Shown: in pieces, positions 6,859 through 13,363 of the stretch
How positions within the stretch are numbered: the stretch's first letter is position 1
Layout of the letters: every line of letters starts with the position of its first letter
Source of the DNA: Alphaproteobacteria bacterium
Lineage (GTDB): Bacteria; Myxococcota_A; UBA796; GCA-2862545
Direction: 5' to 3'
Assembly (NCBI GenBank): GCA_020632885.1
Contig: JACKEQ010000064.1
Location: 1 to 14,351, forward strand
DNA: 14,351 bases
Made by a program: the position numbers and the translations under genes
The notes under the pieces: generated by a model
The model's input: only the letters and a program-made list of their open reading frames with translations
Database searches by the model: none
What the model was told of the DNA's origin: nothing

Positions 6859-8691
6859 TCAGAGCTCGGCCAGCCAGGCGTCCAGGATGAACAGGCTCCA
6901 GAACTGGAGCGCCACCTTCGGGTCGGACGGCATGAGACCGCGGAGCCGCTCCAGCCCGTCCACGTCGAACAGGCCGGCCCGGTTGGCCCGCAGCGCCTCC
7001 CAGCGCTGCTCGAAGAACAGCCGGCCCGAGCGCTCCAGCCAGTCGTCCGGGGGACGTGCCATGCCGCGCCGGGGACGGTTCACCAGCGGTGCCGGGAGCA
7101 CGCCGTCGAGCACGGCACGCAGCGGCCAGCGGGTGTGCAGGCTGCCCCCGACCCGCCGCACCTTCACGCCGCCCGGCAGGCCCATCGCGTAGTCGCTGAC
7201 CTCCGCGTCGAGGAGCGGGAAGCGCGCGTCCACCCCGTGCAGGGCAGCCATGCGGTCGGCCCGCGCGAGGGCACCCTCCCCGAGCCACGAGCGGAGGAAG
7301 CCGTGCAGGGCCGTGTTGATGGGGTCGGTGTCGAGGTTGGCGTGGAACTGGGCGAGCACGTCGTGACGCACGGGCGGGCGCACCCACGCGGCGTCCGCGA
7401 GGATCCGGCGGCGGTCGACCTCGGAGAACAGGTTGGCTCCGCCGATGCCCTCCGCGAGCGGGATGGCGTCGGGGTCGGAGGTGAGCCCGATGCCCCGCGA
7501 GCCCAGGATGCGCCCCACGAGCGACCGGGTGCGCCGGGGCAGACGACGCCCGATCTTCGCCAGACGCAGCTCGCGCTGGAGCCGATCGAGCATCTGGCCG
7601 CCGAACAGCTCGGGGCCCCCGTCCCCCGCCAGCACCACGCGCACGTGGGGAGCGGCCGACTCCGCGAGCAGGCCCTGGAGGATGGCGGTGGGGTTTCCGA
7701 CCGGATGGCCCATGGCGGCCACCGTGCGGTCGAAGTTGCGCGCGATGTCCGCGGAGCCCACGACCAGCTCGGTGTGGTCGAGGCCCAGCAACCGCGCCAC
7801 CCGCCCGGCGAACGGGGTCTCGGGGAACGGGTCGTCGGCGAAGGAGATCGTGAACGTGGGCAGCTCGAGGTGCAGGCGACGCGCGGCCGCCGCGATGGCC
7901 GTGCTGCCGAGCCCACCGGAGAGGTACAGCCCCGTGGGCGTGTCCTGGGGCACGCGACGCCGGACCGCGCGCTGCACGGCCTCGCTCACGGCGTCGATGA
8001 TCTCCCCGTCGCTCGGGCGGGCCGTTCCACGCGGCGCGTAGCGCGGGCTCCACCAGCGGCGCGTGCGGACCTCGCCGCCCGACACCGTGAGCCAGTGGCC
8101 CGGCTCGACCTGCCGGACGTCCCGGAGCAGCGTGCGGGGTGCGTGCACGACCTGGAAGGAGAGGTACTCGGCGATCCGCTCGGGATCGACCTCCCGGCGC
8201 ACCCACGGCAGCTCCAGGAGGGCGGGCAGCGTGCTCGCGAACGCGAAGGCGCCACCCTTCGACGACCAGAAGAGCGGCCGGATGCCGAAGCGGTCGCGGA
8301 ACAGGTGCAGGTCGCCGGAGCCGCGCTCCCAGACGGCCACCGCGAAGTCGCCCTCCACGTGCTCCACGAACCGCCGGCCCCACCGACGCCACGCGGCCAG
8401 CAGGGTCTTGCCGTGGAGCGACAGGGGCGGCGCGGGGCCGAGGACCGTCTCGGGCACGTCGTGGGCGTCGTAGAACCACCCGTCCAGCAGGAACACCAGG
8501 TCGTCCGTGACGAGCGGGATCGCCGAACGTCCCGGCGTGATCCGGCGCACGTGCTGCACGAACGAGGCGGGACCCTCGGCGAACGCACCATGCCCGTCGG
8601 GGCCACGGTGGGCCACCGCGCGTCCCATGCGCGCCACGACGCCCGCATCGGGTGCCGCGCCGCCGTCGATCCATCCAGCGAAGCCGCCCAT
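6859..8691 (-). CDS. asparagine synthase (AsnB)-like protein with degenerate active sites
   Basis: The 610-residue length and two-domain order (class II amidotransferase, then ATP-pyrophosphatase synthase) match AsnB. Fold signatures remain: HRGPDGHG at 28-35, FRDRFGIRPL at 131-140, SGG at 258-260, ELFGG at 361-365 and GVDARFPLLD at 486-495. Catalytic positions do not. The Cys2 nucleophile is Gly (ATG-GGC start), NGE is DGW (Asp70), and the glutamine-binding Asp of GSDTEV aligns with His93. SGGxDS reads SGGLGST (Gly262), SGEGSDE reads AGDGGPE (Asp357, Pro360), and the RPK lysine is Arg541. Start ATG 8691 has GAGG 5 bases upstream and overlaps the previous stop by one base (TGATG). It could be a pseudoenzyme or a divergent amide-forming ligase, as in beta-lactam synthetase and lasso cyclases, which also lack the glutaminase Cys; no lasso partner is present. 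Confidence 0.85.
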   Translation of the reverse strand: MGGFAGWIDGGAAPDAGVVARMGRAVAHRGPDGHGAFAEGPASFVQHVRRITPGRSAIPLVTDDLVFLLDGWFYDAHDVPETVLGPAPPLSLHGKTLLAAWRRWGRRFVEHVEGDFAVAVWERGSGDLHLFRDRFGIRPLFWSSKGGAFAFASTLPALLELPWVRREVDPERIAEYLSFQVVHAPRTLLRDVRQVEPGHWLTVSGGEVRTRRWWSPRYAPRGTARPSDGEIIDAVSEAVQRAVRRRVPQDTPTGLYLSGGLGSTAIAAAARRLHLELPTFTISFADDPFPETPFAGRVARLLGLDHTELVVGSADIARNFDRTVAAMGHPVGNPTAILQGLLAESAAPHVRVVLAGDGGPELFGGQMLDRLQRELRLAKIGRRLPRRTRSLVGRILGSRGIGLTSDPDAIPLAEGIGGANLFSEVDRRRILADAAWVRPPVRHDVLAQFHANLDTDPINTALHGFLRSWLGEGALARADRMAALHGVDARFPLLDAEVSDYAMGLPGGVKVRRVGGSLHTRWPLRAVLDGVLPAPLVNRPRRGMARPPDDWLERSGRLFFEQRWEALRANRAGLFDVDGLERLRGLMPSDPKVALQFWSLFILDAWLAEL

Positions 8692-9290
8692 CAGCCCCTC
8701 CGACCCGAGCCACGGCGCGGGCGGCCTGGCGGTGGGCCCTTCTTCGGCCGCGGGCGCCCCGCCCCGGAGGCCCCGGACGCGCTGGCGCTCGGCGGGGGTG
8801 GTGGTGCCGCGGTGTGGGTGCGCGGGGCCTGCTCGGGCCGCGCGAGGGCCAGGGGCGAGCCCGCCACCATCATGTTCCGGAACCCGACGCCCACGAGGAA
8901 GATCAGGAGCGCGACCCCCAGCGGACGCATGCCCGTGGTGGCCACCGTGCGCACGCCGCCACCGTCGGGCTCCAGGGTGAACGTGAGGGCGAAGCGGTCC
9001 TTGTTCGTGCGCGGCAGCCCCTCGGGGAGGGGCTTCGGCGGGAGGGCGAGCCGGTCGATGGCGAGGTTCATGCCGTCGAGGGCCTCGCGCGGCCAGGCCG
9101 CCTCGAAGCGCCCGCCGTCGTCCTCCACCACCAGCACCTGCAGGACGGCGCGATCGGGGTCCATCCCGCGCACCGACACGGCCTGACCGTGCCAGGTGCT
9201 GAAGAAGTCCGACGCGTACAGGAACACGCCCACGCACACGACCGCCCAGGCGACGACGGCGAGGGCGAAGCTCTTCACGGCGGGTGTCAT
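8691..9290 (-). CDS. two-TM membrane protein, unknown function
   Basis: I do not recognise a family. The 199-residue protein has a first hydrophobic segment at 7-26 and a second at about 123-142, with an intervening domain of about 95 residues that is probably outside the cytoplasm. That domain contains a VSVRGMDPDRAVLQVLVVEDD stretch reminiscent of small beta domains. After the second span comes a 55-residue tail rich in Pro, Ala, Gly and then Arg/Lys, likely disordered and cytoplasmic. Start ATG 9290 is supported by GGAGG 4 bases upstream. The stop overlaps the asparagine-synthase-like start by one base, so the two products are probably made together and may cooperate; this is inference. 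Confidence 0.75.
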   Translation of the reverse strand: MTPAVKSFALAVVAWAVVCVGVFLYASDFFSTWHGQAVSVRGMDPDRAVLQVLVVEDDGGRFEAAWPREALDGMNLAIDRLALPPKPLPEGLPRTNKDRFALTFTLEPDGGGVRTVATTGMRPLGVALLIFLVGVGFRNMMVAGSPLALARPEQAPRTHTAAPPPPPSASASGASGAGRPRPKKGPPPGRPRRGSGRRG

Positions 9291-9300
9291 CGGGCCTCCG

Positions 9301-9318
9301 CGGGTGTTCTACCACCCG
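9301..9318 (-). other. 6-bp hairpin just upstream of an RBS
   Basis: CGGGTG and CACCCG form a perfect 6-bp stem with a 6-base loop in the gap between the lysR-type stop and the GGAGG of the membrane-protein gene. There is no U-tract, so it is not a typical terminator; it could protect an mRNA end or partly mask initiation. It may also be chance in such GC-rich sequence. Confidence 0.35.
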
Positions 9319-9327
9319 GAGCCCCGC

Positions 9328-10209
9328 TCACGCCGCCCGGCGCTCTCCGAGCACCGCGAGCAGCCGCCCGACCAGCGGGTTCGCCGTGCCCTCCCGCCAG
9401 AGGACGCGCGGCGTGGCCTCCAGCGCAGGACGGAGCGCGAGCCGCACCACGTCGGCGGGCACGATCGCGGTGTCCGGCGCGACGAGCACCACGTGCCCGC
9501 GGCGCACCATCCCGAGCGCCGCATCGAGGGTCTCCGCCTCGACGGGCGGCCGGTCCATGCGGCGGGAGGCGGCGTCCAGCGACCGGGCGAGCCCCACCTC
9601 CGCGCGCTCGCTCAGCGTCACCCACCGCTCGGCGCGCAGGGCCTCGAGGCCCACGGCCCCTTCCCCGGCCAGCGGGTGCCCCGCCGACACCCAGGCGTAC
9701 AGGGGCTCGCAGCGGAGGTCGCGCCACCCCACGCCGACGGGGACGGCGGGCATCGCGGCGAACGTGCACCCCACGTCCAGCTCGCCGTCCAGCAGCGCCC
9801 CGAGCTGGTCCGCGAGCCCGCGGGTCTGCAGCTCCACCGCCATGTCCGGGCGCTCGCGCAACAGGATGTCGAGGGCGTCCGGGAGCGGCGTGCACGACAG
9901 CGCCCCGCTGCAGGCGACCACGAGCCGTCCCCCCAGCCCCTCGCCCGCCGACCGCGCCTCGTTCCCGGCCTTCCCGAGGAGATCGAGCAGGCCGTCCACC
10001 CGCCGCGCGTAGGCCACGCCGGCCGCCGTGAGCCGCACGCCGGCACGCCCGCGCTCGAAGAGCCGGGCACCGACGGCCTCCTCGAGGGCCCTGATGCGAT
10101 GGCTGAGCGTGGGCTGAGCGATCCCGAGCGCCTCCGCGGCGCGGCCGAAGTGACCCTCCACCACGACCGCGCGGAACGCTTCGAGCTGGGGGATCTCGGG
10201 CAACCGCAT
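9328..10209 (-). CDS. LysR-type transcriptional regulator
   Basis: A 293-residue LTTR. The N-terminal winged helix-turn-helix covers about 5-64: LEAFRAVVVEGHFGRAAEAL, then LGIAQPTLSHRIRALEEAVGARLF and the wing RLTAAG. A linker helix follows, then the periplasmic-binding-protein-like effector domain from about 92 to 285 (GRLVVACSGAL, ELDVGCTF, a SAGHPLAGEG loop). The effector is unknown. ATG 10209 has no Shine-Dalgarno sequence, but a possible -10 lies so close that the mRNA could be leaderless. It is divergent from the histidine kinase gene and lies 37 bases upstream of the membrane protein and asparagine-synthase-like genes on its own strand, so it may control those, the divergent genes, or only itself. 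Confidence 0.93.
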   Translation of the reverse strand: MRLPEIPQLEAFRAVVVEGHFGRAAEALGIAQPTLSHRIRALEEAVGARLFERGRAGVRLTAAGVAYARRVDGLLDLLGKAGNEARSAGEGLGGRLVVACSGALSCTPLPDALDILLRERPDMAVELQTRGLADQLGALLDGELDVGCTFAAMPAVPVGVGWRDLRCEPLYAWVSAGHPLAGEGAVGLEALRAERWVTLSERAEVGLARSLDAASRRMDRPPVEAETLDAALGMVRRGHVVLVAPDTAIVPADVVRLALRPALEATPRVLWREGTANPLVGRLLAVLGERRAA

Positions 10210-10215
10210 GCCAGC

Positions 10216-10243
10216 AGTCTACCACCGTCGAGCGAATCGGAAG
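10216..10243 (-). promoter_or_regulatory. possible lysR-gene promoter giving a leaderless transcript
   Basis: On the minus strand CTTCCG (10243-10238) and TAGACT (10221-10216) are 16 bases apart, weak -35 and good -10 likeness. Transcription would begin about 7 bases further on, at or next to the ATG at 10209, which fits the lack of an RBS there. Judged by eye only. Confidence 0.3.
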
Positions 10244-10257
10244 CGGCGTTCGATTCG
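10233..10257. promoter_or_regulatory. inverted repeat, candidate regulator operator
   Basis: CGAATCG (10233-10239) and CGATTCG (10251-10257) are perfect inverted 7-mers separated by 11 bases, in the 129-base gap between the divergent LysR-type and histidine kinase genes. LTTRs commonly bind such interrupted dyads next to their own gene, and this one overlaps the proposed -35. The rest of the gap (10258-10338) holds a possible -10, TACAGT at 10302-10307, for the + strand gene without a matching -35. Confidence 0.45.
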
Positions 10258-10338
10258 GATCACCGATGGTTCATGGGCTCCCCCGCATACCCCGGATGAG
10301 GTACAGTCTCACCCGAACGGAGTAGGCACGAGAAATCC

Positions 10339-11253
10339 ATGCGGGAGAACGCTGCTTTTCCCAGGGCCGCACAGGTTGCGGCCACCTATGTGCTCGTGGC
10401 TGGCGCCTACATCTGGTCGTCCGACACGGTGCTGCTGGCGCTGGTCCGCGACCCCGAGACGCTCGCGCGGATCAGCTCGATCAAGGGCACCGCGTTCGTC
10501 CTGGTCACCGGTGCGGCCCTGTTCGCCGTGCTCGTCGTGATGTTCCGTCGCGCCGAGCGCGACGCGGAGGCCATCCGGGCCGGCGAGGCGGCGCTGGCGG
10601 CCTCCGAGCGGCGCGCCCTCGCCGGGACCCTCGCGGGCGCCATCGCCCACGACTTCAACAACCTCATCATGCCGCTCCAGATGGGCATCGACGAGCTCCA
10701 GACCCTGCGCAGGGACGCCGATCCCACCGAGACCCGGATGCTCGAGGCGATGTCGGGTGCGTGCACGCGGCTGCACGACCTCGCCCATCGGCTGACGCGG
10801 GTGGGCCGCGAGCGATCCGACACGTTCGAGCCCATCGATCTGGTGGCCGCCGTGCGCGGGGCCCTCGAGGTGGCGAGGGCCCACCCCGCCTTCGCCCGCA
10901 AGACGATCCGCGTCGTGGCCCCAGACCCCGTCACCCTCTCCACCAGCGCCGTCCTGGTGGACCAGGTGACCATCAACCTCCTCCTGAACGCCGCCGAGGC
11001 CGGGGCCTCCACCATGGAGGTGCACGTCCGGCAGGTGGGCGACGAGGTGGAGCTGGCGGTCCACGACGACGGCCCGGGGATCGAGGACGCGGCCCAGGCC
11101 TTCGCGCCCTGGTCCACCACGAAGGCCACGGGGTCCGGGCTCGGGTTGTTCTCGGTCGCGGCCCGCGCGGAGCTCCACCACGGCCGCGCGGAGGCCGGGA
11201 GATCCGACATCCTGGGCGGCGCCGTGGTGCGGATGGTGGTCCCGGCGCAGTAG
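10339..11253 (+). CDS. membrane sensor histidine kinase
   Basis: A compact 304-residue kinase. Two hydrophobic segments (about 12-36 and 51-69) with the SSDTVLLALVRDPETLARIS...KGTAFVLVT pattern between them match the N-terminal membrane module seen in several PAS-GGDEF and kinase proteins. A short helical linker (70-92) leads to the H box AIAHDFNNLI with His104 as phosphoacceptor. The ATPase domain shows the N box TINLLLNAAEA (211-221), G1 DDGPGI (243-248), an F-box-like FAPWSTTK and G2 GSGLGLF (265-271). There is no PAS or large periplasmic sensor, and no response regulator in the window, so it is an orphan here. The Shine-Dalgarno sequence is weak (GAGA near 10330). It lies 28 bases before the TamA-like gene on the same strand. 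Confidence 0.9.
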   Translation: MRENAAFPRAAQVAATYVLVAGAYIWSSDTVLLALVRDPETLARISSIKGTAFVLVTGAALFAVLVVMFRRAERDAEAIRAGEAALAASERRALAGTLAGAIAHDFNNLIMPLQMGIDELQTLRRDADPTETRMLEAMSGACTRLHDLAHRLTRVGRERSDTFEPIDLVAAVRGALEVARAHPAFARKTIRVVAPDPVTLSTSAVLVDQVTINLLLNAAEAGASTMEVHVRQVGDEVELAVHDDGPGIEDAAQAFAPWSTTKATGSGLGLFSVAARAELHHGRAEAGRSDILGGAVVRMVVPAQ

Positions 11254-11281
11254 AGGAGGGCGGAGGAGGCGTGACGCGCAC

Positions 11282-13363
11282 GTGAGGGCTGTCTGGCTGC
11301 TGATCCTGGCCACGCTCGTCGCGTGCACGCCAGCCCGCAGGAAGGTGCGCGGCGACATCGTCCGGGACATCGCGTTCCAGGGCAACGCGGGCGTGTTCTC
11401 CGGCCAGAACGACTACCAGCTCCGCACGCAGATCGAGCAGGAGGACAGCGCGTTCGGCGTGCTCACCTGGCCGATGTCGGGCTTCGTGGAGCCCGTGCTC
11501 CTCCAGCCCGACGTGCTGGTCCGCGACGCCTACCGCCTGGAGGTCTGGTACGCCCACCACGGCTGGCTGGACGCGCGGGTCGCGGGGTGGACGATCGACC
11601 GCGTGCGCGCGTCCACGCGTCGGAAGGCCGGCGTGGTGGACGTGCTGGGTCGGGTGAGCACGGGTCCGCGGTCCACGGTCAGGAAGCTCGCCGTCACGGG
11701 CGCCACGGGCGCTGCCGGCATCCTCGCGAAGACCGTGATGCGCACGGCCGAGGTCCACGAGGGCGACCCCTTCGACCTCGAGCTCGTCGAGAGCACCCGC
11801 ACCGCCCTGCAGGACCAGCTCCGTCGCAGCGGGTTCGCCTACGCGAAGGTGGACCTCGAGATGCACGCCTGGCCCGAGCAGCAGGCGGTGGACGTCGAGC
11901 TGCGCGCGGTCGTCGGCATCCCCGCGAAGCTCGGGCCCATCACCGTCGAGGGCTGCGACCGGGTGCGCGAGGCCTTCGTGCGCGACGCCCTGAACCTCGA
12001 GGAGGGCGAGCCCTACCGGCTCGACGGGCTCGTGGCGGCCCAGCGACGTGTGTTCGCCATGAAGACGTTCTCGCTGGTCACCGTGCAGCCCGACCTCTCG
12101 GATCCCACGGCGGAGGCGGTCCCGATCCGCGTGCGGGTCACGGAGAACAAGTTCAGGAGCCTCCGGTTCGGCGGAGGTGTGAAGGCCGAGAGCCAGAACT
12201 GGGAGCCCTACGTCTCGAGCTCCTTCAAGCACACCAACGTCTTCGGCCAGCTCATCCAGTTCCAGCTCGGCGGGCGCTTCGGTCTCTCGGGCTACACGCC
12301 CTTCAACAAGGCGGCCTCGAACCTCAAGCCCGTGTGGAAGGTCAACAGCTCCGTCCTCTACCCGCGCATCCTCCACCAGACCGTCGCCCAGCAGCTCGAG
12401 GTGGACATCGAGCGCGGCCTCGACCAGAGCCTCCAGGAGTACTTCAACCCGAAGGTGGACTTCCGGAGCATCTTCAAGCCGTCGGACATCGTGGTGATCT
12501 CGATGGGACCGCACGTCGAGATCTTCAGCTACCCGTTCCTCGAGCCCGGCAGCGTCGCGGGGGAGCAGGCGAAGATCGTGTACGGCGAGGACTTCGTGAA
12601 CCGCTACCGGATCACGAGCATCGACACGGCGTTCACCGTGGACTGGCGCGACGATCGGTTCAGCACGAAGCGCGGCAGCTTCTTCACCACCACGCTCCGC
12701 ATGGCCTTCCCGCTCCAGGAGGGCGACTACGCGTTCGGCGCGCTCTCGGGCGACTGGCGGCTGTTCCGGCCCGTGCGGGTGCGCGACCAGGTGCCGATGA
12801 CGCTCGCCACCCGCATCCACGGCAAGCTCCTCGTCGACCTCGGTGATGCCGGTCTCCCCTACCCGGAGCTCGCCTTCCTCGGCGGGGCGTCGTCCATGCG
12901 CGGCTACCCCACGCGCAGCATGGGCCCCTACCGCACCTACCAGCCGGTGGAGGGCACCTACCGCTACGTCCCGGTGGGCGGCACGCTCGGGCTCGTGCTC
13001 TCCGAGGAGCTCCGCTACTACGGCGGCTACGGCGTGACCTGGGCGGTGTTCGGGGACGTCGCCACGCTCGCCAACCCGGGTCGCACGGTGGACATCCGGG
13101 ACGACACGTTCTGGGGAGACCTCACGGAGAGCGCGCGCTTCGCGGTGGGCGTGGGTGCGAGGTACCAGAGCAGCATCGGCCCCCTCCGCCTGGACTTCGC
13201 GATGCGCCCGTACGCGGACGAGGACTGTGGTCCCGTGGAGAGCCCCCTCGCCTGCTACCAGGCCACACCGATCCAGCGCCGCCTGGACGCCGTGCGCTTC
13301 ATCGACAGGAGCTCCTCCCTCCCGGCGTTCATGATCTTCTTCGCCTTCGGCGAGGCCATCTGA
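11282..13363 (+). CDS. TamA/BamA superfamily outer-membrane assembly protein, lipoprotein type (TamL-like)
   Basis: An Omp85 family protein of 693 residues. The signal peptide ends LVAC, a lipobox with Cys15 as lipidation site, unlike ordinary TamA or BamA. Three POTRA-like modules follow (about 24-105, 130-212, 217-290); the third has the typical GPITVEG...VRDALNLEEGEPY. The barrel occupies about 300-693, with the conserved VDWRDDRFSTKRGSFF stretch (Asp454 onward) and the loop-6 RGY motif (Arg540-Tyr542). A TamA-like lipoprotein next to tamB is what I recall as TamL, described mainly in Bacteroidota. The stop overlaps the TamB-like start (TGATG). The GTG start has GGAGG 12 bases upstream, rather far. 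Probably works with TamB in outer-membrane protein insertion or lipid transport. Confidence 0.88.
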   Translation: MRAVWLLILATLVACTPARRKVRGDIVRDIAFQGNAGVFSGQNDYQLRTQIEQEDSAFGVLTWPMSGFVEPVLLQPDVLVRDAYRLEVWYAHHGWLDARVAGWTIDRVRASTRRKAGVVDVLGRVSTGPRSTVRKLAVTGATGAAGILAKTVMRTAEVHEGDPFDLELVESTRTALQDQLRRSGFAYAKVDLEMHAWPEQQAVDVELRAVVGIPAKLGPITVEGCDRVREAFVRDALNLEEGEPYRLDGLVAAQRRVFAMKTFSLVTVQPDLSDPTAEAVPIRVRVTENKFRSLRFGGGVKAESQNWEPYVSSSFKHTNVFGQLIQFQLGGRFGLSGYTPFNKAASNLKPVWKVNSSVLYPRILHQTVAQQLEVDIERGLDQSLQEYFNPKVDFRSIFKPSDIVVISMGPHVEIFSYPFLEPGSVAGEQAKIVYGEDFVNRYRITSIDTAFTVDWRDDRFSTKRGSFFTTTLRMAFPLQEGDYAFGALSGDWRLFRPVRVRDQVPMTLATRIHGKLLVDLGDAGLPYPELAFLGGASSMRGYPTRSMGPYRTYQPVEGTYRYVPVGGTLGLVLSEELRYYGGYGVTWAVFGDVATLANPGRTVDIRDDTFWGDLTESARFAVGVGARYQSSIGPLRLDFAMRPYADEDCGPVESPLACYQATPIQRRLDAVRFIDRSSSLPAFMIFFAFGEAI

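Noticed and set aside
6859..8691. Lasso-peptide cyclase in a biosynthetic cluster
   Set aside because: No precursor peptide, transglutaminase-like B protein or transporter is nearby, and the SGGxDS Asp that cyclases normally keep is missing.
7135..9186. A 683-codon + strand open frame opposite the AsnB-like and membrane-protein genes
   Set aside because: Antisense shadow; the minus strand carries conserved motifs and good ribosome binding sites.
10973..12820. A 615-codon minus-strand open frame opposite the TamL-like gene
   Set aside because: The + strand frame encodes a clear Omp85 protein; the antisense translation has the His/Asp/Arg/Val-rich look of a shadow frame.
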